Source: Lanius collurio (Eukaryota; Chordata; Aves; Passeriformes; Laniidae). Taken from it: DNA of 64,000 nucleotides. Positions 22,674 through 36,434 of this stretch are shown piece by piece. Each line of letters starts with the position of its first letter. Positions within the stretch are counted from its first letter, which is position 1. The stretch spans positions 6,378,202 through 6,442,201 of the forward strand of contig JACBWW010000044.1 of assembly GCA_020086605.1 (NCBI GenBank), given 5' to 3'. The notes beneath the pieces were generated by a model, which saw only the letters and a program-made list of their open reading frames with translations, ran no database searches and had not been told where the DNA came from. A program made the position numbers and the translations under genes.

Positions 22674-25600
22674 CACAGATTCTGATAGGGTGAAATAAAA
22701 GAAGACAAAATAAATTATGTTTTAAAATGCTGACTTGTGCATCAGAAAAACCATTATAACCTGATTTTTTTCAGCAAGAGGAAGGACTCAAGTATGTTTA
22801 GAATGAATTGAATGTGTCTGAAGATCTAAAACTGTTAAACTCCAGACAAATAAATAAATGCTCCTTAACTTGCATAAGATTTGGATAGAAGAACAGAAGG
22901 AAGTGAAAATATTGATGCTTTAATTTTTGACTTTTTAGGGCAGTATTTCTTATGTCTGCTTTTATTACCATAGATGATGAATGCTCCTCCACAGCAGCTT
23001 CTGCTGCAGTCAAGTCAGTAACCATTCTTACCAGCAGGATGAAAAAGATTTGTGTAGGGAATAATTACAATTACTTGATAAATAGTGAAGAAATTTTATC
23101 TCAGGCCTCTCAGTTCCTAAAGCCAAGTAGTCTCACAGTCACAGTCATGAAGCTGCTGCATTCTAGATGCCAATCACCTGATACCTATTGATAAACTCAC
23201 TTCTTACAGTTCACAAGGAGCTGCACATCTCCATATCACACTTCACAGAAGCCTAGGTGGAAATCCCTGTGCTGAAGATGCTTAATCAACTTTCTCATCT
23301 CCAAATATTGCCATGGGAACCACAGCTTTTCAGAGTGCAAAATAAACTGGTGGATTTCTCCGCCTTACTCTAAACTAAAAATTGAATTAATCTCTACTTG
23401 CTCTGCCATCACTGATTGCAGGAAAACAGCCAGATCATTCCTCAGGTGAAACAGTCTAGTCTTCTCTTTGTAGAGCAAGCCTTTCTTCCCCTGTCTCAGG
23501 TGCAGAAATGGTATTTGTTTCTGTATGTTGTGATAACCATCTCAGTCTGGTCCAGCATCTCTGGAATGGCCATCTGGAGGTGCCCAGGGAAGAAGAAGCG
23601 AATAAAGAGAAGACAGACTAATCTGCTCCCCACTTCCCCCACTGCACCCTTTCACCTCCCAGGAATTTCAGTTTCACCCATGTCCTGAGTGAGAAATGGC
23701 TTGTTGTTTCTGGTCATTCCTGAGGCAATTGTTTCCATGCATTTTTCTAGTTATTTTAATTCTGAATCCCTTCAACATCTGAACCAGGGCATGCCCTGGC
23801 AAAGAATCTTTTATCAGAATAACTTGCTGAGTGGAATAGAAAATTTCACTGTTTTTTAACTCAGTGGCTTAATCTGAAGTGGCCACTTTCTTGCACAAAG
23901 AATCATGAAGCAACTGAACCCCACTGGTTTTTCAACATTCGCTGTTCTGCACACAAACCCTTCCTCCACACTCCTGCAGGAATAATGGAAGCTGTCAGAA
24001 ATGAAGGATCCATTGCAATTATATTCTCTGCACTAGAAATATGAGTTTTGAGGGGAGTTTATTTATTTTCCTTATTTTCCAGACTTCTTTGGAGCCGGGT
24101 TCAGTTGCAGATCTTTGGCACTCAGAAGTGAGTCTAGCAACTGAAGTCAGAACACCAGAACAATACAAAGAAAACGACTTTTTTTGAAAATGCTGAGCAA
24201 CATTCACAATTCTTTGGAGTTCTCTGCTCCTAGCAATGAACCTGTCCACCCCTCTTCCTCAGCTCTCCCCACCTGCCTCATGCACGTTCTTTGCTAAGCC
24301 CGACACTGACAATGTGTGGTGAGCCCATCTGTCTCCTCTGGGTTTGAACTTTGTGCTTGAGCTTCACGTTTTATTACCACAACTATCACTAAGAGATAAG
24401 GACAAATTTCAGCAGGTGCCAGTCCACCCTGGGTCAGAACTTCTGAAGGGTCTTGTTCTTTTTTCCCCCTCTTCTCCCCATGCCTGCTACAATCTCATGG
24501 TTCCTTCTCTTCCTGCTGTTCCTTCCTGCCTCTCTTCTCATTTTTTTCCTGAGGTCAATCAGCTCCTTTTCCCCCAATTTTTCCTTCTGCTTGGTTAATT
24601 TAGAGGTAGTTTTAGGAGTTGAGTCAGATCAGCAAAGACTCTGAGGGGCACCAAAACTTGTGCAAGGCTCAGGTGTGGCAGGAAGAGATGCAGAGAGAGA
24701 GGAATGTCGCCTCTCTTTCAGCAGCTGCATTGGCTCTGCAATGGCTGTGCACCTTCTCCATAAATGTTTGTCCCTAACATGTCAAATGCTGGGTGTGACT
24801 GTGACTGCAGCAGTGTCTGCATCTGCTGTGGCTGGTCAGAAGCAGCAAGGCTGCAGTATCAGTTGTGAACACGGAATTATTCAGTCACATATCACATATA
24901 TCACAGCTGTAATGTGATACAACATACATTTTGTTGTACTACCACTTAAAAACTGAACAGGTTTGCACATTCTTCGACTGTGGAATTTATTGCCTAGGTT
25001 TGTTTTGAGTATTCATCTTAGACTGGCTGTTCAAATAGAGTGAGAATCTGTGGTTTTTGTCAGAACCTCCCCAGTTGCAATTGTATTATCCTGCATTTAT
25101 AAAGAAAGTGGCCAGTTAAGGTGAGAAGTTTGTGGCAGGGAATATCCCCACCCTCTTTGCCACCACAAGTGGCCAGTGAAGATAGGAGAGATAACCCAGA
25201 TGGGCAAGGCCCAGCATGGTATCACCTCCTGGTGCCAAAAAGTTGGGCAGCTTAACAGATGTGGGAACAGATAGAAAATCACAGGTGACCCAAAGGCCTG
25301 TTTTACACTATGAAAGTACTACGGATTATCACAGAGGCAGAAGTCTATTAGGCACTCCCTGGGAACGTGCAAGACGATTTCTCCCTGAAGCTTGGATGCA
25401 ATTTCATAGTTACTTTTCTGGAAATTGAGGGCAAGGATTTTGATGTCTGCCCCTTCAACAATTTGGTGCTAAGATACATTGAATCCTAATCTCTACCATT
25501 TCTGCACTAGCTATATTAAAAAATGGTACCCTATCGTGCATTGTATTTAGATGTTAATAGCTTCTTTTTTCTTTTTTCCTGTGTGGTAATTGTGTGTTTT

Positions 25601-27919
25601 AAGTCTTATGTCTGTTAGTTTTGTATCTATTAAATAATTAATTCATTCTGTAATATACCGAATCAGGCACTATTAAAGAACTTGCAAACAAGAGTGGGTG
25701 GATTTTGGGGTGCTGGCCATCCCTATAAATCTACTGCCTGCTGCCAGAGGCCTGGACAAAAGTCAGAGACTTATCTAAACCCCTCATATCTATTAATAAC
25801 AAACTTCTTAACAATATTAATAAATGGGAAGGGAAAGTCACGCTTTGCAAAGGAAAACAACATCTCTCTGGCTGTGCATCTGTTTCCTCTGTTCTTCAGG
25901 ACAGTGGTAGGGACACTGGTCTCCAAGAGCAAGGATGGAAAAGATGCAACTCTAAGCCCTTTCTAGAACTCACCAGCCTGAGGGCAGCACAGGGAGTCTA
26001 AGCCATCACTCCAGGCAGCCAGGTAGCCTATTTGATTCATTAAACTCCCTGCATGCCAGATGTTTTTTGTGATGGGCAATTACCCAATGGCTTTGTTACT
26101 CCCTTCGACTCTGACTTGCACTGTAGCCAGAAAAATTGTGTTAAGCACGTGGTTTTGAAATGTGCTGGAACTGGAGAGTGAAATAAATAAAACAGCAATA
26201 AAGATGTAGTGCTTCCCCTCTCCTCAGATGACAAAGAGATCAAGCAAATGTTTCCTCACAAGATAATCTGACAGCTTGTTTAGGAGAAGTTGAGTCAAAA
26301 AAGAAAGGAGATGTTCTGCTAAGGATGGGGTAACTTCCAGTCAAGGCTCAGAGCTCTCAATGAAGTTCTCTAGGAAGAGAAGGCGTGAAGAGATGCTAAG
26401 AATCTTTAGTCTGATTAGGGAAGGAATTGTTTCAGTTATTTGTTTAAAATACAGCTTATTTTTTTTTTAGACCAAGGAACTGCGAGCATCCTAGGATGGT
26501 TAAAAAACACCTCCACTTTACATAGGCATATTTCAGTGAAATCAGAATAAATAGCTAAGCTGTGTGTCACTAGACAGCAGGCAAGACATTTCACTCCTGG
26601 AAGAAAAGGAATCTGGATTTTCTAGGGAACGCGGAGGAACATAAAAGCTACAGTTGAACAAACGCACAATTCATTTCACTGGCTGTCTGATGGAGCAAGG
26701 CAAGCATTGCATCAGTTGACTCTGAAATCATGTATGCACTTATAAATACAAACTGCTTTCAGCCTTCTTGTGCAGGATTTGAATTTTCTAGGGGGAATAT
26801 CAATGTAAAACTTGGAGAAAATAGATAATTAGCCCCCAAACCAGCTACATCACTTGAAATGAAATGGGAGTACCTCAGATATTAAAAACTGAGTTTCGAG
26901 ATAATCGATCTAAAGCTATCAATGTGATATAGTGTCTGGATCCCAAATAAAATCAAAACCATGTGCATAGCTATTGCCTTCATGACTTCATCTTGTCACC
27001 TCAGCAATAATCCTAAAACAGGAATACCTGAGTCCTGGTTTATTGTATTTTTCCAGCTTCTAAACAGGTCTCAATAGAAGGTTAAAAAAAAAAAAAAAAA
27101 AAACCAAAAAAACAAAACAAAACAAAAAAAAAAAACCAAAAAAAAAAAAAAAAAAACAAAACTTTGCTTGCTTTTTAAAATTTACTTTTTCTTCTAAAAC
27201 TGCCAATCAACAAATTCAGTTTCCCACGTGGAAGTCAGACGAGGTTAGTTCTGTCTCTTGCAACAAAGAATCAGCTGCTGGTGAGCAGGGACAGCTCCCA
27301 GCTCTGTCGCTGTCAGTGTGGTGGCACTGAGTCACTTGTAATTTGTTTCAATCAGCAGAGACAGGAGGGACAACTCTGCACGCACTCGGGAAGGATTGCT
27401 CGGGTCAGAGCAGACCGTTCCATTCAAAGGCAGTTTTCAGTGTAAAGCTACAATTTATCATGCTCCCGGGAGGGGAAGAAAAAGTGCTATAATGCTTCCA
27501 TAACTGTATAAAGCAAATGTGGGGCTGGGCTTTGGTGAGATGGTGATCTGGCTTTTAAACTTAATCCTGGGAAAAAAATGATTGAGAAGTTACTGAGTAC
27601 AGCTGACAGAAATTAGAAATTAGAGACAAAATTAGCTGGATTAAAATACTTTCACCATGGAAATAGAATTTTAAAAGGTAGGAAAGGCAAAATTGCTTAA
27701 ATTGTGAGATTGCAATAAGCACACATTCTACAGACTGAATTTCACTGTCTTTTGCTTGATTTGTTTAAAGATTTCCTGCTTTTCTACAATAGAATTATGT
27801 TTTTCTTATTCCCAGTGGAGAGAAGGACATACGAGATGTTAAAACTTTTGTCATGTAGGGGAAATTTATGTCCACTTCATTTTTATCTTGGATTTAATTC
27901 TCTGAATAACATAGCCAGA
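22674..27919. other. non-coding DNA, no gene recognised
   Basis: Only chance frames. An A-rich tract with scattered C (27083-27162) is the most visible low-complexity feature. No LINE end was recognised next to it. Confidence 0.55.
27083..27162. repeat. A-rich low-complexity tract
   Basis: About 80 bp of A-runs separated by C or CC (AACAAAACAAAAC-like in the middle). It may be a decayed poly(A) tail or simple sequence. Confidence 0.9.
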
Positions 27920-28827
27920 TGTCTTGGTTTGAAAAGACAGATGTCTGTTAAGGAAGACAGGAGCCTCCCTTGAGGTGAAGGATGCAACCCCCCTTCTCTC
28001 TGAATTATTATAAATTTGGAATTAAGGGGCTTTCAGGCAAAAATATAAGGAATAGGAATAACAGTTCTTTACTAAAATACAGATGTATAAACAGGCAAAC
28101 AAACAACAATAACTATAGTGGTGACAACAAACAGAAGCACAAACCCAGTGCAGCCTCTCTCGGCTGTCAGGCCCTTTTCCCCTTTGGTGCAGTGCCAGTC
28201 ACAGCCAGCAGGGGCGCTGGCGGCTCCTGGTGAGCAGGGCAGGTGCGATGGTTCTCCCGCGGCTGCAGGGGGCGCTCCGGAGCGAGCTCGGGGAGCACGG
28301 AGCAATGGCGGATTAGATCTCGGGAAAGAGGGATGGAGAAAAGGCTTCACAAACCTCCCTGGGCAGCTGATCCTGGGGTTCTTCCAGCAGAAAGGAAAAA
28401 ACGGCAGGAAAACCCGCAGTGCTGACGAGAGAGTCTCTCCTGTCTCCACACCAAGTCTCGAGTTCCGCTGAAGCAGTGGCTCTGTAGAGAAGGTCTCGTC
28501 TTCCTCTGAAGGTCCAGTGGTGATGTAGAAGGGTCTGGTCTTCCTCTGAGAATCCAGTGGAAAAGGCTGCTTGTGGTGTTCAAAATTTCCCCTTATATCC
28601 AGGCTGGAAGGCTTGGTTCCTCCCTCTGGGCGGAGCATCTCACAATGGGTGATATAGTCTTATCAGTCATGCGGTGATGGCCCATTAGCAGGAGATAGTA
28701 TAGGAGAGATAAAAGACTCTGCCCCACCTGGTGTCAACAGCTGGCCCATTAACAGAAGATAGCCTCATGAGCTTATCAGGGATGAGTCATGAGGGAGGTG
28801 GGGAGCACTGTCCCACCAGTTTGAACA
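27920..28827 (-). mobile_element. LTR, family D, copy 1
   Basis: On the + strand it starts TGTCTTGGTTTGAAAAGACAG, so on the - strand it ends ..CAAACCAAGACA. A TATA box sits on the - strand (GGATATAAGG, about 28589-28600). A CpG-rich core (28200-28330) is shared almost exactly with the copy at 30691-31618. The right end is placed at CCAGTTTGAACA but no target duplication confirms it. Near-repeats of GGCCCATTA(A/G)CAG..GATAG occur at 28678 and 28742, inside the U3-like part. Confidence 0.7.
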
Positions 28828-30690
28828 GTTTATGAAGATGGTGACAGAATACAGACTTTTGGGTACATTTTACATTGCAACCCAGGACACCAGATTTATC
28901 AAACTTTCTGAGAAGTCATTGGGATTTTTTTGTCTGAGTACTGACTGTCAAGATTCTTCTAATGCATATTGCCCTATGGATCTGTTGACATTGGCACTGG
29001 TGGGAAGATGTGGGTGTGCTCAGCCTGCAACCACCACAGTCTAAGACAGGATCAAAAATGGCTGAGATATATCTATATCTAATTTATATCTGTATCTATC
29101 AATTCTATGAAAATGAGACTGATCTAAATTGTGATACAGGCCGTGTGCCACTTGCATCTGCAGAGCTGCAGAAAGGACACACAACAGAGTCAAACTGATT
29201 CAGTACTGACAAAGGACAATGCCTACACAGAGAACTAATATCTTGGCTGATTAAAAATTAAAGCAGTTGAAACTTCTCCAATAACTGAACATAACTCTTG
29301 ATCTGTGCCACAAGCCACAAGTCAGGCTGGCTGCCTGATTCGGTGTCTTGCCTCCAACAGCAGCCTGTGGTCATCAGCAGGTGCAGGATGTCCATTGTGT
29401 TAGAAGGTATCTTAATGATGGTTTAGCTGGAAGTTTACATTCTTTTTCAAGTGTTCCAGATTTTATGGTGCAGCTTTTTGTGTTTTCACTGTCTACCTTT
29501 TATCACGTGAAGAACAACTAACCCAGGAAGGACAATAGGGGGGACATTATTTTTATATTTCAGTAGTAGGAGAAATCTGAATTTGTTTCTGGTGCTTCAG
29601 GTTCTAAGCTGGTTGTAAAATTTGAAGTTGAAGGAAACTTCCTTGCATGTTATTAGGTTCATTTGTAAGGAGAGTGAAAATCATTCCAGCTTTTGTTGCA
29701 AAAATCATTCTGCATTTTGTTATTTTGGGAATTTATGTATGTCTCAGTACAGAAAGGTGAGCCTTCTGATAACCAAGACAGGACAGAAGGGTGTCACGGG
29801 AGGTGCCTTGAGGCATAATGTGGTGCTTAGCTTGAAATATGTAACCCGTATGCCTGCTGAGGAACAGCATTTTTCTTCCTTTTCCTCTTTTCCATCCTAG
29901 GAAACATTTATACAGAATATCGGCAGTCCCAGACATTCGCAAAAGATAGAATTAGATACGAAAATGTTCTTTAGGTTCCAGACCCATGGCAGGAAATGTG
30001 AAAGGGTGCAGCAAAACCTGAAATTAACCCTCACAAAAGGAGTTACACTGAGTGGGATTGATGGTGGTGCTTATGCAGTTTGTCATCCAGGTGAGAGGGT
30101 GACAGTGCCACGGTGTCCCCCAGGCACTCATAATTTTTTAATCCCTCAAGCCTACATATATGAGGTAAATGCACTCAGAGGCTGTAATGATCCTCTGAAT
30201 TTCTTGGCTTTTTTTTACTGGGCCTTGAAAATGAGACAGACATCACTGAAGAAGTTTTTACCTGTCAGCATCTTCCTATGGAAGTTGTACTCATAACACA
30301 GAGACTGACTCTACGTGTTGATAAGGAAAACAAAATTTAGCTCTCATCTCTTCAAAAGGAAAGCCACATTTCTTCCACAGCAACTGGCAATCTTCACTTT
30401 GTCTTGACTTTCTGAGATGTGTAAAAGTGTTGGTTTTGTCCAAAATGTGGTTGTGGGAACTCAGCACTTCTGTTTAACGAATCAATGTGATTATATGGTA
30501 GCTTTTTATTGTTTAAAATACACATCACCTCTTTGGGCATCATGTGAGAACTCTCATATCTTCCAATTTGTTCAATAATAGCTACTTATCACCTCTTTTG
30601 TGTATTAGGCTTACTTATCCTAGATTTACACATTATACTACTTTTACATACTTATACATAACCTATATGGTTCACTTACTTATACTTACT
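28828..30690. other. non-coding DNA between the two family D LTRs
   Basis: No primer-binding site, gag, pol or env motif was seen next to either LTR. The two copies are therefore probably independent insertions rather than the ends of one provirus. Confidence 0.55.
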
Positions 30691-31618
30691 TGTCTTGGTT
30701 TGAAAAGACAGATGTCTGCTAAGGAAGACAGGAGCCTCCCTTGAAATGAAGGATGCAACCCCCTTCTCTCTGAATTATTGTAATTTTGAAATTAAGGGGC
30801 TTTCAGGCAAAGATATAAAGAACAGGAATAACAGTTCTTAACTAAAATACAGACATATAAACAGGCAAACAAACAACAATAACTTTAGTGGTGACAGCAA
30901 ACAGAAGCACAAACCCAGTGCAGCCTCTCTCGGCTGTCAGGCCCTTTCCCCGCTGGTGCAGTTCCAGTCACAGCCGGCAGGGGCGCTGGCGGCTCCCGGT
31001 GAGCAGGGCAGGTGCGATGGTTCCCCCGCGGCTGCAGGGGGCGCTCCGGAGCGAGCTCGGGGAGCACGCGGTAATGGCGGCTTAGATCCTGGGAAAGGGA
31101 TGGAAGAAAGGCTTCACAAACCTCCCTGGGCAGCTGATCCTGGGGTCTGTCTGGGCTCTCCTGTCCAGGCAGGCTGGAGCAGCAGTAGGAGCACAAATTC
31201 TGGGTGGCAGGCGAGACGTATCGAGCTGCGGAGCTGTGGTAGGAAATCCTCGGAGGTCTCGGCAGGCAGGACGGGCAGGGCTGCAGAGTAGCGAAGGCTG
31301 AGGCAGCAGAATCTGCAGCTCAGCTCCCAGCGAGGCAGGGAAGGACAGGTTTTGGATCCTGGGGTTTTCTCCAGCAGAGAGGAAAAACAGCAGGAAACCC
31401 GCAGTGCTGACAAGAGTGGTCTCTCCCCCGTCTCCACACCGAGTCCCAAGCCCCGAGTCCCGAGGCACACTCCGGTGAAAAACAGTAGCCCAGAGTCGGC
31501 TCCTCCTCTCCATGGCCAGTTCTTTTGTTTCTCCCAAGTACCCAGCAATTTGTTGCCTCGGTAACATGTATGGGAGAAAATTCCTCAAGAGAAAAAGGGA
31601 ACTCCCAAAACCCCAACA
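30691..31618 (-). mobile_element. LTR, family D, copy 2
   Basis: Begins TGTCTTGGTTTG and ends CCCCAACA on the + strand. It shares about 430 bp of near-identical sequence with 27920-28350, then carries about 219 bp absent from copy 1, bounded by two GATCCTGGGGT words (31136-31146 and 31355-31365). Beyond that the U3-like part differs from copy 1. No clear target duplication. CpG-rich core at 30950-31080. Confidence 0.7.
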
Positions 31619-34342
31619 TTTCTTAACTCAGCACTTACACATTTTACTAACTTATCCATAATACAGCATGTAGACATTTTGCAACTGCTGTGCATGAGAT
31701 TACACATTACTTGATTGGTCTCTTCACTTTGTCCAAGAGCTCCACACACACTTTCCAGATAATACAATTGGTTCCTAATCCAGTGCAGCACAGTCCTCTT
31801 CATCTATTCCTTGCTGCCTTGGTATTTTAGCCTTTCAGCTTCTCCTTTCCCAATTCTAATTTAGCACAGTTTATCTTTCAGTCCTTGAAGCTCCAGATCC
31901 AGACAAGCAGAGTCAAGATAATGGCAGTAACAAAATCCATCCAGTGATCAGCAGCCAAGTAAGTCCAGGAAATCCAAACAACAAGACAGCCCAGGACAGA
32001 GAGCAAATACAAACCCCTCTCACCTCTCTTTTCTCTTCTTCCCTCCCACTGAATTTTCCAGCTGGGCTTAAAAACCCTCCAGGAGCTGAGCTGCTACACT
32101 TGAAGGTGGATGGCCAGGTGAAGCTGGTGAGGGTAATTCCAGCCTGGTCTCTCTCTAAGGGCTCCAATAAGAGTAAATAAAGATAGTTTGGCTGGGGCAC
32201 ACTATCGTGGTTAAAACACCTTAGAACATGTGATTGTTTTTCTTCTCTCTTGTTGACCTAATGAAAACATTACTTGTATCATTAGAAAGTCATGGCTAGA
32301 CAACACTAACATTTAAAGGCTAAAAACATCATTTAGAGAAGAGACTTCACATGTGTTGTCATTTTGAACTCTATTCAATACCAGTTTCTTTTTCAAAACT
32401 CCTGTTAGGACTCACAGAAAGGTAAATATATAAGAATCAGGGAGTATCATAAGAATAAAATTAGTATTATCATTGTTCTGAGTGAATAGCTTTTAAAAAT
32501 AATTTTTAACATCTCTCCTTACACAGTCTAGCAACAATAAATTCTGGCATTTTCAATGCCACACTAAACACTCTGTATTTTTCTCCTGAATGTGGCTATT
32601 AATGCCACAAACAAATGAGAAAGGTGGAGACCTCTCATTTAAATCTGTTGATAGCTTCAAGTTATCAGTATTTAAAGGCAATATTCAGATAGAACTTTCT
32701 ATTTTCTTACATAGAAGAGGCTTTTCTTGGTAAGATCCATCATAGTTAAGAATCTGCTGGGAATGCACCTGATATATTGACATTTCCAGTCATTACACTG
32801 CAACTTGCTGAAAGATTTAAACTGCAGGATTTTCACCTGAGGTTGCATCTCTTGTTTGAAAAGTGGTGATTTGAGAGGAGCTTTCTGGAAAATTTAGGAT
32901 CTGCATTTTTTTTAAATACTAGGTTTAGTTTTGCCAGAAATCTGTTTAAATCTCCCCTGCATATGAATTGCAGACTGCTTTGATCATGGTGGTGGGAAGA
33001 GAGGAAAATGGAAAGCATACATGGTGTAAGAGACTTATTTTACTCATCCCTCAGGAGAGGACAGCAGGGAGATCAGGTAGTAAAACTTCATTCAAATGCT
33101 GCACATGGAATGTGTGGAAGTACCAAGCCTCTCAAAGGACCCAGACCTTCCTTCCCTAACTTTTTATTCTGTCTGGAAGGAAGCTTTTTTATTAAGCCAT
33201 AATACCTCACCATAGCTGGGAATTAGTATGTTTCACTCTTTTCTAGGTGAGATTGTGACAAAGTAATTTCTCTCCTGGTATTGCAGCTTCCTTGTGACAC
33301 TTTTAGCTCGTCTATGAAAATACAAACACTTTCCCTATCCCAGAAGATACATCAAGGCCGCTGCCTGTGGCTGCCATAACTGCCCACAGAGGACCTAGAC
33401 TTCCCGAGGGATGTTTTAATCCTGTCAAATCTCTTTCTGACCACATTTTGTTTGTTTCTTGTTCCATTCCTAGCATTTTATAAGGTTTTGTTTCTTCATT
33501 AACTCAGCCATGAGCTGGAAATAGATCTGTGTCTCTCATGCTGTGCTTGAGAGGGGCAATAATACACAATAATGCTCTGATTGATGTGTTAGAGTGAAGA
33601 CTGTCAAATAATGAGATATTATTATAGTACTATCTATTACATCTATAATTACTATGGTACCATACCATCTTATTGGCTGTGTTGTATATATATATATATT
33701 ATACATGGATATTTTACATGGATGTTGATATTATATTATGATACTGGTATTATTCATTATTTTACACAGATATTATTTAATACATGTTATGATTGTAGTA
33801 TTATAGACCCCCAAAGAGATGAAAACTGGAAGATTATTACCTGAATACCTCAAATTTTAACAGCAATTTACAGATCTGCAGGAAATCTGAAGTTCATAAC
33901 AACCTGAGCCTGAGTTTTGCCCTTTTTCTGGATGATTTCCAAGTGGTCTCAGTGTCATGCCTGGAACAGTGGTTCTTGCTGCTAGAGCAGCAGCATTTGG
34001 CAAAGCAGGCACATCCCCAGAGCCTCTCAGGGCAGCAGTACTCTGCACTGTGAGAGATGGATCTTGGCCCTTTGAATTAAGGGAAGAGGTTTTTCAAAAC
34101 TTAGAAATATGGAACTTAACACCAACACTTCCAGTTGTATTATCAAGATTATGGCCTTGATTTTCAAAGCCACCTATCTTGCAATGATTCTTATGGACTG
34201 CAGGCTGAAATCTTTATAGATTTTAATTGACTCTGGCAAGATGTTGGTTTTTAAAAATGAGTAACGCTGAAATCCAGGTGTAAGACAGTTACATTACAAA
34301 TGACTGGATACTTGTTTCTCAAAACTGATACACAAGCTAGAC
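31619..34342. other. non-coding DNA, no gene recognised
   Basis: AT-rich with no recognised gene. A short (TA)n run lies at about 33686-33700. Confidence 0.55.
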
Positions 34343-34510
34343 ATAGAATCATACAATCAATAAAGCTGGAAAATATTTCCAAGATCATGGACTCCAACCT
34401 TTGACCAAACACTACCTTGTCAATTAGACTTTGGCAATAAATATCATGTCCATTTGTTTCTTAAATGCCTCCACCAAAACCAACAAGGATTAAACCCACA
34501 AAATAGCAGC
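34343..34510 (-). mobile_element. CR1 LINE 3' fragment, antisense
   Basis: Opens ACATAGAATCATACAATCAA followed by AAGCTGGAAAATATTTCCAA and GACTCCAACCTTTGACCAAA, the reversed CR1 3' tail. Short and diverged, with an approximate right edge. Confidence 0.8.
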
Positions 34511-36027
34511 AGCCTCAACCTCAGTCCTCTCCCTGCTTCAATTTTAAAAGCTGGCTTTGGTGTTAATTCTATACCTGATTTGATGAAACTGGTTTCATGA
34601 GGTTAAACATTTTTCCCTCTGCAAGTTGTTAAGTAGAGCTGAATTTGTTCTGGGAATGGAAAGGAAAGCAGAGAGGATTACTTCAGGTCTTTGCTAATTC
34701 TGTTTTAAGGAATTTCAGAATATGGACAATCCTTGGAAACAGCAGAAAATGTGTGCTAAGGCACAGGACTTTACTGGATGGTGAGAGAGGAAGAGGTAAA
34801 CGGTAATAATTATAATGGCAACTTTGGATATAATAATGATGCTAATGATAGCAATAACCAGTTATTTTGCTTTTTAATTGATACCAATTACCTGAAGAAA
34901 CACAGAACAGATTCTTGATTAGTAAATTTCTCAAGACAATTTGTGAAAATTAACTAACTTCCAAATAAAGACTTTCAGCTGATTAAGTGACTCCTGCTTT
35001 ATTTTATATAGATTTTTTTTTTATTACCAGAAAATCTTGAATTCTATAAAAGTAAAATAAGTTATATGAGGGTATTTTTCATTACAGGAAGGAAAGCCTG
35101 AAGGAAGGATGACATATTTCAAATCTTTCCCCTCTTTTTTTCCCTTGAGATTGGGTGAATATTTGATACTGCTGAGCAGTAGCACCGTGATTCAGGCAGG
35201 CACTTGAAAACATGCCTAATTTTGCATTTGCTAAATAAAGAGCCAGCTAGGGCTTGTGGGATCCTCATTCAGCTTTCAACCTGATTTGGTACCCTTTGTG
35301 CATTGAAACTTGGGAACAAGAAACAAACCCACTTCTGATTCTCAGTGGAGAGTCCAGTTAAGCAAGCATGTGGGTGTTCAAGGACTGCTCCAATTTATGC
35401 TTCCAATTTTTGTGTCACTTATGCTGTGATTAAAATAAGAATACAATGGGTATAAAATATTCTCAGTTTATTTCTGCATTCAGGAGCATTTCTTCACCAG
35501 CTTCCCTGTATTTCTCAGGATTTTCTCTTTCCCTGGTCCGTAAGGTTTCTTGTACAAATTAGCAATAGTACCTGAACTAACTTCTTCCATCTAATAAAAG
35601 TATTATTGATAAAAAATTAATAACATAAAACGTGGCCCCCTCTTCAGCTTTTCTGTGATGTGTGAGATATTTCTCTGAGGTTAAAGGCAAACTCCAGCTT
35701 TGCCCATAACACCACTGCAGCCAGTTTTCCCTTGGTCAATGTAAACCCTGATTGCAACAGCAAATATGACTGGGTTGAAAACTATCTCAGTAGCAGAGAG
35801 GAAAGGAAAAAGCCAGGATATTTGACTTACTGACCTGTGAGAGATGTTTTGGTTCCAGGATTGCAGGGATGTGACATGTCACTGTTTATGCACAAATGAA
35901 AAAATGCCATTCTGCTGGTACAGATTTTTTCCTTTGTTGGATTAGAAAAAGACAACACACCACAGAAAACCTCAGGATCTTTGTCACTCTACATATCCTT
36001 GTGTGGTTTAGAAGATATTTTTCAATG
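34511..36027. other. non-coding DNA, no gene recognised
   Basis: AT-rich, no feature supported. Confidence 0.55.
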
Positions 36028-36434
36028 TTAAAGGTGGTCAGAGGGTTGGAGTTCCTCTGTATGAAGGCAGACTGAGAGAGATGGGGGTGCTTAGCCTGGA
36101 GAAGGCTCCAGGGAGACCTTACAGCCCTTTCCAGAGCCTGAAGGGGCTTCAGGGGAGCTGGAGAAGGAATTCGGACAAGGGCATGGAGTGACTGGACAAG
36201 GGGAAACGGCTTCCCAGTGCCAGAGGGCAGGGTTAGATGGGATACTGGAGAGAAATCCTTCCCTGTGAGGGTGGTAAGGCCCTGCCCAGAGAAGCTGTTG
36301 CTGCCCCTGGATCCCTGGAAGTGTCCAAGATCAGGCTGGACAGGGCTTGGAGCAACCTGGGAGAGTGGAAGGTGCTTCTGATCACAGAAGGAAAGTTGTA
36401 CTAGTACCTTCCAACCCAAACCATTCTGTGATGA
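36028..36434 (+). mobile_element. CR1 LINE 3' fragment, sense
   Basis: Contains the hallmark CR1 text CTTAGCCTGGAGAAGGCTCC, GGGAGACCTTACAGCCCTTT, later CAGGCTGGACAGGGCTTGGA, and ends CCTTCCAACCCAAACCATTC followed by TGTGATG. This is a 5'-truncated copy. The open frame on the - strand across it is a shadow. Confidence 0.92.

Noticed and set aside
19377..22679. Target duplication of the Y-box provirus
   Set aside because: Only a 3-bp CAC is shared directly at the edges (ATTCAC versus CACAGA), too short to claim.
28072..28638. 188-codon frame and neighbours in family D LTRs
   Set aside because: CpG-rich LTR sequence in both copies gives long chance frames that are not conserved in length between copies.
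27920..31618. The two family D LTRs as ends of one provirus
   Set aside because: No primer-binding site, polypurine tract or gag/pol/env sequence lies between them and their outer parts differ.
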